Positions 36,596 through 46,110 of a DNA stretch of 64,000 bases are shown here, piece after piece. The stretch lies in NCBI RefSeq assembly GCF_000383675.1, contig NZ_KB911825.1, positions 248,001 through 312,000 on the forward strand. The letters are read 5' to 3'. A program made the translations under genes and the position numbers. The notes below the pieces were generated by a model. It saw only the letters and a list, made by a program, of their open reading frames with translations. It was not told where the DNA came from and searched no databases. This DNA is from Terracoccus sp. 273MFTsu3.1. GTDB taxonomy: Bacteria > Actinomycetota > Actinomycetes > Actinomycetales > Dermatophilaceae. The first letter of the stretch is position 1; each line of letters starts with the position of its first letter.

Positions 36596-36628
36596 TGATT
36601 TCCTCCTCTGGCGGATGCGTCTGACATC

Positions 36629-39600
36629 CTACGGTGCTCCCACGCGGGTTTTCGCCGCGCCCGACGAAGCGCCCGCGGAGGCACTGGCCGCGGCTCCCGA
36701 CGCGGCGGCGATGTCGTCGAGGAGGACGGCCGTGATGAGCTGTCGCGCCCACGTCAGCACCTCGACGTCGCGGAGCGGCTTGCCACCCACCCGGGCCGTC
36801 ATCGGGGCGGGGACGAGGATCGTGCCGAGGGCGTCCTTGACGATCGTGCCCGGGTAGAGGCGCATGAGCCGCAGCTGCTGGCTCTCACGCAGGTCCTTGA
36901 CCGGGCCGAAGCGCACGACCTTGCCCTGGACGCCGATGTCGCCGATGCGCGCCTCCCGGGCCACGACGCGCAGCCGCGCGACCTCGAGGAGGTTCTCGAC
37001 GGGCTTGGGCGGTGCGCCGTAGCGGTCGCGCAGCTCGGCCTCGATCTCGTCGACGGCCTCGAACGTCTCGACCGTCGCGAGCTTCTTGTACGCCTCGAGA
37101 CGCAGCCGCTCCCCCGGCACGTAGTCGTGCGGCAGGTGCGCGTCGACGGGCAGCTCGATCTTGATCTCGGCGGGCAGGTCGACGGCGTTGCCGCGGAAGT
37201 CGGCGACGGCCTCGCCGATGAGCCGCACGTAGAGGTCGAAGCCGACGCCCTGGATGTGGCCGGACTGCTCGCCGCCGAGGAGGTTGCCGGCGCCGCGGAT
37301 CTCGAGGTCCTTCATCGCGACCGCCATGCCGGATCCGAGGTCGGTGTTGCTCGCGATGGTGCGCAGACGGTCGTGGGCCGTCTCGGTCATCGGCTTCTCG
37401 GGCGGGTAGAGGAAGTACGCGTAGGCCCGCTCACGACCGCGACCGACCCGACCGCGCAGCTGGTGCAGCTGGCTGAGGCCGAGCATGTCGGAGCGCTCGA
37501 CGATGAGGGTGTTGGCGTTGGAGATGTCGAGGCCGGTCTCGACGATCGTGGTGCAGACGAGCACGTCGAAGCGCTTCTCCCAGAAGTCCTCGACGACCTG
37601 CTCGAGCTTGTGCTCACCCATCTGGCCGTGCGCGGTGGCGATGCGCGCCTCGGGGACGAGCTCACGCAGGCGGGCCGCCGCCCGCTCGATGCTGCTCACC
37701 TTGTTGTGCACGAAGAACACCTGGCCCTCGCGCAGCAGCTCGCGGCGGACGGCCGCCGTGATCTGCTTCTCGTCGTAGGCGCCGACGAACGTCAGCACCG
37801 GGTGGCGCTCCTCGGGCGGCGTTGCGAGCGTGGACATCTCGCGGATGCCGGTGACCGCCATCTCGAGCGTGCGCGGGATCGGGGTGGCCGACATCGACAG
37901 GACGTCGACGGCCGTCCGCATCGTCTTGAGCAGCTCCTTGTGCTCGACGCCGAAGCGCTGCTCCTCGTCGATGATGACGAGCCCGAGGTCCTTGAACGTG
38001 ACGTCCTTGGCGAGCAGGCGGTGCGTGCCGATGACGAGGTCGATGGTGCCGTCGGCCATCCCGGCCATGACGTCCTTGGCCTCCTTGTCGCTCTGGAACC
38101 GCGAGAGGGAGGCGACCTTGACCGGGAACTGCGCGTAGCGCTCGGCGAAGGTCTGCTGGTGCTGGCTGACGAGCAGGGTCGTCGGCACGAGGACCGCGAC
38201 CTGCTTGCCGTCCTGGATGGCCTTGAACGCCGCGCGGACGGCGATCTCGGTCTTGCCGTAGCCGACGTCACCGCAGATGAGCCGGTCCATCGGGACCTGC
38301 TTCTCCATGTCGGCCTTGACCTCGTCGATGCTGATCAGCTGGTCGGGGGTCTCGACGTAGCCGAAGGCGTCCTCGAGCTCTCGCTGCCACGGGGTGTCGG
38401 GCGCGAAGGCGTGCCCCTTCGTGGCCTGCCGGGCGCTGTAGAGACGGATGAGGTCGGCCGCGATCTGCTTGACGTAGCGCTTGGCCCGCGACTTCGTCTT
38501 GGACCAGTCGGAGCCACCCATCTTGTTGAGGGTGGGCTCCTCGCCACCGACGTACTTCGTCACCTGGTCGAGCTGGTCGGTGGGGACGAAGAGACGGTCA
38601 CCCGGCTGGCCGCGCTTGCCCGGGGCGTACTCGATGACGAGGTACTCGCGCGTCGCGCCGGCGACGGTGCGCTGCATCATCTCGACGAAGCGGCCGACAC
38701 CGTGCTGCTCGTGGACGACGTGGTCGCCGGGGCGCAGCTGGAGCGGGTCGACCTGGTTGCGGCGCCGCGACGGCATACGCCGCATGTCCTTGGTGGACGT
38801 GCCGCTGCCGGGCTGGCCGGTGAGGTCGGTCTCGGTGAGCACCTCGACGCGGGCGCCCTCGTGGACGAAGCCGCGGCCGAGCGTGGCGGTCGTGACGTGG
38901 ACCCAGCCCGGCTCGAGCGCGTCGTCGCGCGTGGTGTCGAGGGGACGCACGGCGACCTCGTGCTCCCCGAGCACCTCGGCGACACGCTTGGCGAGGCCGG
39001 GACCCTCGGTGACGACGGCGACGGCCCAGCCGTCGGCGACCCGCTCACGCAGGTGCTCGACGGCGCGGTCGGTGTCGCCGCGGAAGGCCTCGGGGTCGGT
39101 GGTGCGCACGGCGAGGCGCTCGTCGACGTCGTCGTCCTCGATGACGAGCTCGGCGTCGGCGGCGAAGGGCGTCAGCGTCCACCAGGCGCGACCGGACCGC
39201 TCGGCGAGGGCGCGGACGTCGGCGAGCGACCAGTAGGACGCGCTGCCGAGCAGCGACTGGAGGTCGACGGGCACCTGGTTGCCGGCGGCGGCGTTGGCCC
39301 AGCTCGCCTCGAGGAACTCCTCGCTCGTCGCGACGAGGTCGTGGGCGCGTCGACGGACCCGCTCGGGGTCGGCGAGCAGCACGATCGAGCGCTCGGGCAG
39401 GACGTCGAGGACCGACTCCATGCCGTCGACGAGCGCCGGGGCAAGGGACTCCATGCCCTCGACGGCGATGCCCTCGGCGACCTTGGACAGCATCTCGGCG
39501 ACACCGGGCAGCTGGTCGGCGAGCGCTCGCGCCCGGGCGCGCACGTCGTCGGTGAGCAGCAGCTCGCGGCAGGGCGGGGCCCACAGCCCGTGGTCGGCGA

Positions 39601-40309
39601 TCTCGAGGGAGCGCTGGTCGGCGACCTTGAACCAGCGGACCTCCTCGACGGTGTCGCCCCAGAACTCGATGCGGACCGGGTGCTCCTCGGTCGGCGGGAA
39701 GACGTCGAGGATGCCACCACGCACGGCGAACTCGCCGCGTCGCTCGACGAGGTCGGTGCGGGTGTAGGCGGCGCCGACGAGGGCGTCGACGACGTCCTCG
39801 AGCGGGCGCTCGTCCCCGGCACGCAGCGCGACGGGCACGAGGTCGCCGAGCCCCTTGGTCAGCGGCTGGAGAAGGGCGCGGACCGGAGCCACCACGACCG
39901 AGAGCGGGCCGTAGGCCGGGTCGTCGGGATCAGGGTGGGCGAGTCGACGCAGCACGGCCAGGCGCCGGCCCACGGTGTCGCTGCGGGGCGAGAGGCGCTC
40001 GTGCGGCAGGGTCTCCCACGACGGGAAGACGGCGATGCGATCGGCGGGGAGGAAGAGGCCCAGGGCGGTCGCGAGGTCGTCGGCCTCGCGCGTCGTCGCC
40101 GTGACGACGACGAGAGGGGCCGGCTCGGTGGCCGACGGGTCGGTCGACGCGGCCGCGGACCCGTCGGCCCGCTGGGCCAGCGCGGCGACGAGGAACGGCC
40201 GCGTGCCGTCGCTCGCGGAGACGTCGACGAGGCGGGCCCGCCCGACCTGGTCGAGGACGTGGCGGACATCGGGAAGCGCCCTGAAGGCGGACAGCAGTGG
40301 GTGCGGCAT
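36629..40309 (-). CDS. mfd: Transcription-repair coupling factor Mfd
   Basis: A 1226-residue protein. The UvrB-like N-terminal modules are followed by a CarD/RID RNA-polymerase-interaction domain (~500-600, [19 protein letters not shown]). The RecG-like helicase has Walker [15 protein letters not shown] box [16 protein letters not shown]-like [12 protein letters not shown] and motif [16 protein letters not shown]; a TRCF C-terminal domain ends it. It removes RNA polymerase stalled at lesions and recruits UvrA. ATG is preceded by GGAGG. The protein's last residues ([15 protein letters not shown]) are a low-complexity tail. Confidence 0.97.
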   Translation of the reverse strand: MPHPLLSAFRALPDVRHVLDQVGRARLVDVSASDGTRPFLVAALAQRADGSAAASTDPSATEPAPLVVVTATTREADDLATALGLFLPADRIAVFPSWETLPHERLSPRSDTVGRRLAVLRRLAHPDPDDPAYGPLSVVVAPVRALLQPLTKGLGDLVPVALRAGDERPLEDVVDALVGAAYTRTDLVERRGEFAVRGGILDVFPPTEEHPVRIEFWGDTVEEVRWFKVADQRSLEIADHGLWAPPCRELLLTDDVRARARALADQLPGVAEMLSKVAEGIAVEGMESLAPALVDGMESVLDVLPERSIVLLADPERVRRRAHDLVATSEEFLEASWANAAAGNQVPVDLQSLLGSASYWSLADVRALAERSGRAWWTLTPFAADAELVIEDDDVDERLAVRTTDPEAFRGDTDRAVEHLRERVADGWAVAVVTEGPGLAKRVAEVLGEHEVAVRPLDTTRDDALEPGWVHVTTATLGRGFVHEGARVEVLTETDLTGQPGSGTSTKDMRRMPSRRRNQVDPLQLRPGDHVVHEQHGVGRFVEMMQRTVAGATREYLVIEYAPGKRGQPGDRLFVPTDQLDQVTKYVGGEEPTLNKMGGSDWSKTKSRAKRYVKQIAADLIRLYSARQATKGHAFAPDTPWQRELEDAFGYVETPDQLISIDEVKADMEKQVPMDRLICGDVGYGKTEIAVRAAFKAIQDGKQVAVLVPTTLLVSQHQQTFAERYAQFPVKVASLSRFQSDKEAKDVMAGMADGTIDLVIGTHRLLAKDVTFKDLGLVIIDEEQRFGVEHKELLKTMRTAVDVLSMSATPIPRTLEMAVTGIREMSTLATPPEERHPVLTFVGAYDEKQITAAVRRELLREGQVFFVHNKVSSIERAAARLRELVPEARIATAHGQMGEHKLEQVVEDFWEKRFDVLVCTTIVETGLDISNANTLIVERSDMLGLSQLHQLRGRVGRGRERAYAYFLYPPEKPMTETAHDRLRTIASNTDLGSGMAVAMKDLEIRGAGNLLGGEQSGHIQGVGFDLYVRLIGEAVADFRGNAVDLPAEIKIELPVDAHLPHDYVPGERLRLEAYKKLATVETFEAVDEIEAELRDRYGAPPKPVENLLEVARLRVVAREARIGDIGVQGKVVRFGPVKDLRESQQLRLMRLYPGTIVKDALGTILVPAPMTARVGGKPLRDVEVLTWARQLITAVLLDDIAAASGAAASASAGASSGAAKTRVGAP

Positions 40310-40411
40310 CAGGTCCTCCAGTCTAGGTCGCTGCGGCGACAGCCGTGACGCGGGTGCGGGCGCCGGCTCGACGGAGGTCGACGGGCCTGAGGGCCCGACG
40401 GTGACGGGCCG

Positions 40412-41005
40412 TCAGCGCGGTGCGTGGAAGCGCTGCTGGGCGTCGAGCAGCCCGACCTCGATGAGCGCCTCGACGGCGTCGGCCCCCTCGTCGACGAGGA
40501 ACGGCAGCACCTCGGCGCGCTCGGCCTTGGAGAAGTCCTTGAGCACGAAGTCGGCCGGGTCCTGACGGCCGGGCGGGCGCCCGATGCCGAGGCGGACGCG
40601 AAGGTAGTCACGGGTGCCGAGCGACCGCGAGATGGAGCGCAGGCCGTTGTGGCCGCCCTCGCCGCCACCCTGCTTGAGCCGGACGAGGCCCGCGTCGATG
40701 TCGAGCTCGTCGTGGAGCACGACGATGCGGTCGACGGGCACGTCGTAGTACTTCGCGAGACCCGCGACGGCCGACCCCGACTCGTTCATGAACATCGACG
40801 GGACGGCGAGGACCACCTTGGGGCCGCCGACCCGCAGTCGCGCCTCGGCGACGCGGGCCCGGGCGGCCTTGTGCGCCTTGAACGTGGCCCGACCACCCGC
40901 TGCCCGACCGGCGACCTCGTCGATCGTCATGGCACCGACGTTGTGCCGGTTGCCGGCGTATCCGGGCCCGGGGTTGCCGAGTCCGACGACGAGCCAGGTG
41001 TCCAT
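40412..41005 (-). CDS. pth: Peptidyl-tRNA hydrolase
   Basis: A 197-residue enzyme of usual length. It has the opening [21 protein letters not shown] with catalytic His21, [35 protein letters not shown] with the active-site Asp, and [13 protein letters not shown]. It recycles peptidyl-tRNA released by ribosome drop-off. It follows rplY on the same strand (rplY-pth order), separated by a hairpin and a G-rich tract. Confidence 0.96.
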   Translation of the reverse strand: MDTWLVVGLGNPGPGYAGNRHNVGAMTIDEVAGRAAGGRATFKAHKAARARVAEARLRVGGPKVVLAVPSMFMNESGSAVAGLAKYYDVPVDRIVVLHDELDIDAGLVRLKQGGGEGGHNGLRSISRSLGTRDYLRVRLGIGRPPGRQDPADFVLKDFSKAERAEVLPFLVDEGADAVEALIEVGLLDAQQRFHAPR

Positions 41006-41021
41006 GCGGTCCTCGATCGGT

Positions 41022-41039
41022 GGGTGGTGGGTGGGTGGG
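41022..41039 (+). other. G-quadruplex-capable tract just upstream of pth
   Basis: Four GGG runs (41022-24, 41029-31, 41033-35, 41037-39) separated by 4, 1 and 1 bases meet the common G3N1-7 rule. They lie 17-34 bases before the pth start, on the strand opposite to the pth coding strand. It could affect transcription of pth. Confidence 0.5.
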
Positions 41040-41082
41040 CGAGGCGCCCACGGGTCAGGAGCGGTCGTGCTGACGGTGCGGG

Positions 41083-41121
41083 CACGGGCCCCGCCGAGCC
41101 GGAGCTCGGGCGGGACCCGTG
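41083..41121. terminator. Hairpin between rplY and pth
   Basis: CACGGG (41083-41088) pairs with CCCGTG (41116-41121), and the inner CCCGCC/GGCGGG and GAGC/GCTC extend the stem with small bulges. It lies 44 bases past the rplY stop, so it may terminate or attenuate read-through into pth. Confidence 0.6.
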
Positions 41122-41164
41122 GACGCGTGGTGTGGCGCGCGGCGCCACGGAAGGGAGCGGAGGC

Positions 41165-41848
41165 TCAGGCCTCGTCGCCCTCGCCCTTGGCGTCGTCGCC
41201 CTCGGCGGACTCGCCCTCGGCGGCCTCGGCGGCCTCCTCGTCGGACTCCTCGCGCTCGATGCCGGCCTCGGCCTCGGCCTCGGCGAGCTCGGCCTCGAGG
41301 GCCTCGGCGGAGATGGCCTGCGTCACGTTGACGACGAGCGCCTCCTCGTCGGTGACGAGCGTCGCACCCTCGGGCAGCTCGACGGCGCCGGCGAGGATCT
41401 GCGTGCCGGCCTCGAGGCCCTCGACGGAGACGACGACGTTCTCGGGGATGTTCGTGGCGAGCGCCTCGACCTGGAGCGTGTTGTGGTCGAGCGTGACGAC
41501 GGTCTCGGGAGCGGCCTCGCCCTCGAGGTGCACGGCGACGTCGACGGTGACCTTCTCGCCCTTGCGGACGACGACGAGGTCGACGTGGTCGATGACCGGC
41601 TTGATGGCGTCGCGCTGGACGTCCTTGGCGAGGGCGAGCTGCTCCTTGCCGTCGACGACGATCGTCAGCAGGGCGTTGGCCTGCTTGAGGGCCATCATCG
41701 TGTCGTGGCCCGGCAGCGAGATGTGCACGGGCTCGGTGCCGTGGCCGTACATGACGGCGGGGATGTTGCCTGCGCGGCGGATCTTGCGGGCGGCGCCCTT
41801 GCCGAAGTCGGTGCGCTTCTCGGCGACGAGCTTGGTGTTGTCGGACAC
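41165..41848 (-). CDS. rplY: 50S ribosomal protein L25 (Ctc/TL5 form)
   Basis: A 227-residue protein. The L25 domain (~4-95: KLVAEKRTDFGKGAARKIRRAGNIPAVMYGHG) is followed by the TL5 beta domain. A very acidic C-terminal tail (~180-227, Glu/Ala-rich) is typical of actinobacterial forms. It binds 5S rRNA and is linked to general stress. GTG at 41846-41848 follows AGGAGA; the longer frame start is rejected. Confidence 0.95.
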   Translation of the reverse strand: MSDNTKLVAEKRTDFGKGAARKIRRAGNIPAVMYGHGTEPVHISLPGHDTMMALKQANALLTIVVDGKEQLALAKDVQRDAIKPVIDHVDLVVVRKGEKVTVDVAVHLEGEAAPETVVTLDHNTLQVEALATNIPENVVVSVEGLEAGTQILAGAVELPEGATLVTDEEALVVNVTQAISAEALEAELAEAEAEAGIEREESDEEAAEAAEGESAEGDDAKGEGDEA

Positions 41849-42109
41849 GGGGGTCTCCTGGGTATCTCGGGTGAGGCGGTCTCTGTGGTCGGCCTCGACG
41901 CGGGACGACGCGCGGTTATCGGCAGTGACGGAGCGGGACGGTCGTTCAGGGCCGCACGCAGAGGCGAACCCGACCATGAAGTGCTCCACGTCAGGCCACC
42001 GCGTCGATCACGGACCTCGTCACGCCCTGCCGTGGCAGCCGTGCACCGTCCCTCGCCGAGGCAACTGCTCGATCTTACGGGACGGACGCCCGGGCGGTGA
42101 AATCCGCGG

Positions 42110-42135
42110 CCCACGGACGTCCGGACGTCCGTGGG
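42110..42135. terminator. 26-bp perfect palindrome directly after the metallophosphoesterase gene
   Basis: CCCACGGACGTCC is followed directly by its exact reverse complement (42110-42135), ending one base before the gene's stop codon. It could be a terminator or a dimeric-protein site. The preceding interval 41849-42109 (upstream of rplY) shows no gene. Confidence 0.6.
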
Positions 42136-43269
42136 TCACGGGGACGGCGCACGCCGGAGCACCCACGAGTCCGTGAAGCTGCCCCCGGCGCCGCGCACGA
42201 AGGAGAAGCGCAGCTCGTCAGGTGTGACGCGCAGGTCGGCGAAGCCGTAGGTCGGGTTGGTACCGACGCCCGAGGAGGCGGCGAAGTAGCCGCGCTCCGG
42301 GTCGGTCGCCGCGACCTGACGCAGCGCCACACCACCGGTCCCGACCGTGGCGAAGACGGTGCCCGCTCCGGCGACCATGGAGGTGTCGGCATCGGCGACG
42401 CAGGCCGGTGAGTAGGACCCGACGGTGATCCGCGCACACCCCGTGCCCTCGCGCAGCTGCTTCGTGCGCTGGTAGAGGTGCTCGTGGCCGGACAGCACGA
42501 GGTCGACGCGCTCGGAGACGAGCAGGTGCTGGAGGTCGGATCCGCTCGAGCAGCCGTAGCGGCCCATCGAGAGGCACGGTTCGTGCATGGCCACGACGAC
42601 CCAGCGGATGCCGACCCGCCGCGCTCCGTCGATGGCCGCTGCGGTCCACGCGTAGCGGGCCGACCCCGCCGCATAGCTCCACGTGCCGTCGGGGAAGGTG
42701 AGCCCCGGCGAGACGAGCACCACGCGGACGAGCGGGCTCGAGCGCGGCAGGTCGACGTAGTACTGGCGGGCATAGTCCCCGACGGCCCCACCGAGGCGGT
42801 TGGGCAGGCAGCTCGCGAAGCGGTCGATGGAGCCGTTGGTGCCGTTGCTCTCGTGGTTGCCGGAGAGCAGCTCGAACGGGAACGACGTGCCGACGCGCGA
42901 GGTCACGAAGGAGCACCACGCGCTCTCCCCGCCCGGCGACCCGTAGGAGAGGTCGCCGAGGGCCAGGTGCGCCTCGGAGCCGGAGAGCGCCAGGGCGCGC
43001 AGCACGCCTCCGGTCGTCGCGACGTTCGCGGCGTAGTCACCGGCCGCGGTCAGGTGCACACGGGGCGAGGGCGCGGGAGCACCGGCGGTGCCGGGCGGTC
43101 GCAGGGCGCCAGTCGGTGGCGACGCCACGGACGCCGTCGCTCCCGGGTCGGACGTCAGCGCGGCCACGGCCGGAGGCTGTTGGGTGGTCGGGGACGGCGA
43201 GGTGCAGGCAGCGCCGCCGACCAGGGCGAGCATCCCCAACACGCACACCACGCCGCGACGCCACTGCAT
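42136..43269 (-). CDS. Exported metallophosphoesterase lipoprotein
   Basis: A 377-residue protein. The lipoprotein signal MQWRRGVVCVLGMLALVGGAAC has a lipobox GAAC, then a Pro/Thr/Ala-rich linker. The calcineurin-like metallophosphoesterase domain has LTAAGDYAAN, LALGDLSYGS, LLSGNHESNG, VVAMHEPCLS and LVLSGHEHLYQRT. The layout resembles extracellular purple-acid-type phosphatases. The ATG at 43267-43269 is preferred because the signal peptide follows it. Substrate unknown. Confidence 0.87.
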   Translation of the reverse strand: MQWRRGVVCVLGMLALVGGAACTSPSPTTQQPPAVAALTSDPGATASVASPPTGALRPPGTAGAPAPSPRVHLTAAGDYAANVATTGGVLRALALSGSEAHLALGDLSYGSPGGESAWCSFVTSRVGTSFPFELLSGNHESNGTNGSIDRFASCLPNRLGGAVGDYARQYYVDLPRSSPLVRVVLVSPGLTFPDGTWSYAAGSARYAWTAAAIDGARRVGIRWVVVAMHEPCLSMGRYGCSSGSDLQHLLVSERVDLVLSGHEHLYQRTKQLREGTGCARITVGSYSPACVADADTSMVAGAGTVFATVGTGGVALRQVAATDPERGYFAASSGVGTNPTYGFADLRVTPDELRFSFVRGAGGSFTDSWVLRRAPSP

Positions 43270-43336
43270 GCCGGTCACTCTAGGGCGCACCGGCGGACCC
43301 GGCGCGCCGGGCCGAGCGGGGTGTGCGGGCCGGCGG

Positions 43337-44386
43337 CTAGGGCCGCGCGGCCGGTCCGGTGACGGGCTCGTCGACCACGAGGCCCGGGCCGCGGGACTCG
43401 TCCGCGCGGACCGCCACGAGGCCGGCGACGATGAGCAGTCCGCCGACGAGCTGGACCGGGGTCGGCAGCTCGGCCAGGACGAGCCATGCGAAGAGCACCG
43501 CGAAGAGCACCTCGGTCAGGGCCACGAAGGAGGCCACCTTGGGGCCGAGCATCCGCACGGCCGCGATGCCGGTGACGTAGGCGAAGGCGGCGGCGACGAT
43601 CGCGATGACGAGGACCGGCACCCACCAGTCGACGACGACGCCGCCGAGCGGCACGCGGGCCGCACCCCGTGACATGTCGAGCACACCGACGAGCCCTGCC
43701 AGGCCGAGCGACGCCGCACCGACGACGAGGCCACCGCCGGCGAGGGCGAGCGGCGGCACATCGTCGTCGACGTGGTCGGCGAGGAGGAAGTAGAGCACGA
43801 GGCAGACGGCAGCACCGAGGCCCCAGAGCACCCCGACGACGCTGACGCTCGCCCCACCACCGACGACGTCGAGGACGAGGAGCAGCCCGGCCACGGCGAG
43901 CGCCACCCCGGCGATCGTGAGGCGGCGGGGGGTCTGCCGGTGGCGCAGCCAGAGCCAGCCGACGATGAGCACCGGCGCGAGGTACTCGAGCAGCAGGGCC
44001 ACCCCGACCGACAGGTGGGTCACGGCGTTGAAGTACGCGAGCTGGCAGCCGGCGACACCGGTGAGGCCGTAGCCGACGACGACCCAGCCGTTGCGGCGCA
44101 GCGCCGCCCACCGGCCGCGCAGCGACCACAGGGCGGGGCCGAGGAGCACGAGGGCGGCCAGGGTGATGCGCATCGTCACGACCGCACCGGGCGACCAGCC
44201 ACCGACGAGCAGCGACTTGCCGAAGGCACCGGACGTCGCGAAGGCCGCGGCCGACGCCAGGGCGACCCCGAGGCCGACGAGCGGGTGGCGGACCGGCCGC
44301 GACGGCGGCACCGCGACCCCTCCGGTACCGGCGCTCTCCAGGGCATCGCCCACCGCAGGCTCTCCGACCACGACCCGCTCCGCCAT
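43337..44386 (-). CDS. EamA/DMT-family transporter
   Basis: A 349-residue protein with ten membrane helices in two EamA repeats (ASAAAFATSGAFGKSLL; VGVLWGLGAAVCLVLYF) and a cytoplasmic N-terminus of ~35 residues. The second repeat contains VAAAFAYVTGIAAVRMLGPKVASFVALTEVLFAV. It probably exports a small metabolite or amino acid. It is divergent from a CGNR-type regulator with repeated TCATGNCA sites between, which suggests control by that regulator. Confidence 0.9.
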   Translation of the reverse strand: MAERVVVGEPAVGDALESAGTGGVAVPPSRPVRHPLVGLGVALASAAAFATSGAFGKSLLVGGWSPGAVVTMRITLAALVLLGPALWSLRGRWAALRRNGWVVVGYGLTGVAGCQLAYFNAVTHLSVGVALLLEYLAPVLIVGWLWLRHRQTPRRLTIAGVALAVAGLLLVLDVVGGGASVSVVGVLWGLGAAVCLVLYFLLADHVDDDVPPLALAGGGLVVGAASLGLAGLVGVLDMSRGAARVPLGGVVVDWWVPVLVIAIVAAAFAYVTGIAAVRMLGPKVASFVALTEVLFAVLFAWLVLAELPTPVQLVGGLLIVAGLVAVRADESRGPGLVVDEPVTGPAARP

Positions 44387-44409
44387 GACAGTTCCTCGCC
44401 GCTCCCGCC

Positions 44410-44464
44410 GACATGCTCGCGTCCGAGCATCATGTCAGCACCGAAATTGATTACACTCATGACA
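44410..44464. promoter_or_regulatory. Operator-like repeats between EamA and CGNR genes
   Basis: Half-sites GACATG (44410), TCATGTCA (44430) and TCATGACA (44457) lie in the 106-base divergent gap, with an AT-rich core AAATTGATTACA (44444-44455) that could hold -35/-10 elements. A GACATGCTCG/CGAGCATCATGTC imperfect palindrome spans 44410-44436. The CGNR gene has AGGAG before its ATG. Confidence 0.5.
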
Positions 44465-44492
44465 GTAGCGATCTCGTCCGTCAGGAGTCAAC

Positions 44493-45053
44493 ATGCTTTT
44501 CACCCATGACACCGATGTCGCGCTCGCCGCCGCCGCGGCCCTCGTCAACACGATGCCGGGCTCGGTCCCCGGTGACGGTGACCCCGACCGCCTGACCTCC
44601 CTCGAGGAGCTCGAGTCGCTCTACCGCGACCAAGGGTGGACCGGCCGCTTCGACCGCGACGCGGCGGAGCTCGCGGCGGTCCGGGCGCTGCGGCCCCGGC
44701 TGCGCGGCTTCTGGGTCGAGGACGAGGCCGGCGTCGTGGCCCTCGTCAACGAGCTCCTCGCCGAGGCTCGCGCCGTCCCCCAGCTCGTCGACCACGACGA
44801 CGTGGGGTGGCACGTCCACGCCACCCCGTCCGACGCCCCGCTCCCCCGGCGGATGGCCGTCGAGGCCGCGATCGCGGTCATCGACGTCGTCCGCGCCGGC
44901 GAGCTCGCCCGGTTGCGCGTCTGCGAGGCCGCCGACTGCGACGACGTGGTCGTCGACCTCTCGCGCAACCGCTCGCGACGCTTCTGCGAGGGCGGCTGCG
45001 CGGCACGCGCCCACACCGCCGCCTACCGCGCTCGCCGAGCCGCGCACGCCTGA
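44493..45053 (+). CDS. ABATE/CGNR-type zinc-finger regulator with altered CGNR motif
   Basis: A 186-residue protein. The N-terminal ABATE-like domain (residues ~5-130; ALVNT...LRPRLRGFWVED) is followed by a C-terminal zinc-finger domain with Cys144, Cys149, Cys165 and Cys169. The family's Cys-Gly-Asn-Arg tetrad reads C-E-G-G here, while NRSRRFC and ARAHTAAYRARR keep the DNA-binding pattern. It is likely a repressor of the divergent EamA exporter. Confidence 0.82.
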   Translation: MLFTHDTDVALAAAAALVNTMPGSVPGDGDPDRLTSLEELESLYRDQGWTGRFDRDAAELAAVRALRPRLRGFWVEDEAGVVALVNELLAEARAVPQLVDHDDVGWHVHATPSDAPLPRRMAVEAAIAVIDVVRAGELARLRVCEAADCDDVVVDLSRNRSRRFCEGGCAARAHTAAYRARRAAHA

Positions 45054-45070
45054 CGAGCCCACCACGCACG

Positions 45071-45113
45071 GAGGGCGTATGCCGCCGGGTGGGTCCCGGC
45101 GGCATACGCCCTC
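45071..45113. terminator. Bidirectional terminator hairpin with GTATGCC motif
   Basis: A 19-bp perfect inverted repeat (45071-45089 with 45095-45113) over a 5-base loop lies between the convergent CGNR and prs genes. Both arms carry the heptamer GTATGCC/GGCATAC, as in the terminator at 20778-20830. Confidence 0.9.
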
Positions 45114-45129
45114 GTCGTGTGGTGGCCCC

Positions 45130-46110
45130 TCAGGCCTTGCCGTCGAAGAGGCTCGTCACCGAGCCGTCCTCGAAGACCTCCCGGATCGCCATCGAGACGA
45201 GCGGTGCGATCGAGAGGACCTCGAGCTTGTCGAAGCGGCGGTCGTCGGGGATCGGGAGCGTGTTGGTCACGATGACCTCCTCGACCTTGCAGGCCTTGAG
45301 GCGGTCGACGGCCGGGCCCGAGAGGATCGCGTGCGTCGCGGCGATGATGACCCCGGCGGCACCCTGGTCCATGAGCGCGTCGGCGGCCTTGGTGATGGTG
45401 CCCGCCGTGTCGATCATGTCGTCGACGAGCACACAGACGCGGCCCTTGATCTCACCGACGACACGGTTGGCGACGACCTCGTTGGGCCGGTTGATGTCGC
45501 GGGTCTTGTGGATGAAGGCGAGCGGAGCACCACCTAGGCGCGAGCTCCAGTCCTCGGCGACCTTGATGCGCCCGGCGTCGGGCGAGACGACGGCGAGGTC
45601 GAGGTGGCCGTACTTCCTGCCGACGTAGTCGGCGAGGATCGGCATCGCCATGAGGTGGTCGACGGGGCCGTCGAAGAAGCCCTGGATCTGCGCGGTGTGC
45701 AGGTCGATCGCCATGAGCCGGTCGGCGCCGGCCGTCTTGAACAGGTCGGCCATGAGCCGGGCCGAGATCGGCTCGCGGCCACGGTGCTTCTTGTCCTGGC
45801 GGGCGTAGCCGTAGAAGGGCAGGACGACGGTGATGCGCTTGGCGGATGCCCGCTTCAGCGCGTCGATCATGATGAGCTGCTCCATGATCCACTCGTTGAT
45901 CGGAGCGGTGTGGCTCTGGATGACGAAGGCGTCGGAACCGCGGACGGACTCCTCGTAGCGGACGTAGATCTCGCCGTTGGCGAAGTCGTAGGCCGACGTC
46001 GGGACGAGGTCGGTGCCGAGCGCCGCCGCGACCTCCTGCGCGAGCTGCGGGTGGGCCCGGCCGGAGAAGACCATGAGGTGCTTCTCGGTCGTCTTGTTGA
46101 TGCCGCTCAT
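45130..46110 (-). CDS. prs: Ribose-phosphate pyrophosphokinase
   Basis: A 326-residue PRPP synthase. It has VFSGRAHPQLAQEVAA, the divalent-cation/ATP site ARQDKKHRGREPISARLMADL, the flag region MAIDLHTAQIQGFFDGPVDHL and the PRPP-binding loop VCVLVDDMIDTAGTITKA. It makes PRPP for nucleotides, His, Trp and NAD. It overlaps the glmU stop by 4 bases (ATGA), giving the usual actinobacterial glmU-prs operon. Confidence 0.97.
   Translation of the reverse strand: MSGINKTTEKHLMVFSGRAHPQLAQEVAAALGTDLVPTSAYDFANGEIYVRYEESVRGSDAFVIQSHTAPINEWIMEQLIMIDALKRASAKRITVVLPFYGYARQDKKHRGREPISARLMADLFKTAGADRLMAIDLHTAQIQGFFDGPVDHLMAMPILADYVGRKYGHLDLAVVSPDAGRIKVAEDWSSRLGGAPLAFIHKTRDINRPNEVVANRVVGEIKGRVCVLVDDMIDTAGTITKAADALMDQGAAGVIIAATHAILSGPAVDRLKACKVEEVIVTNTLPIPDDRRFDKLEVLSIAPLVSMAIREVFEDGSVTSLFDGKA

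Noticed and set aside
37127-40348. 1073-residue plus-strand frame antisense to mfd
   Set aside because: It is the complement of a fully conserved Mfd protein; the frame is open only because of GC bias.
40424-42100. Long plus-strand frame antisense to pth and rplY
   Set aside because: Composition is typical of high-GC antisense frames (Gly/Leu/Val/Asp rich with no domain), and both minus-strand genes are recognised enzymes or ribosomal proteins.
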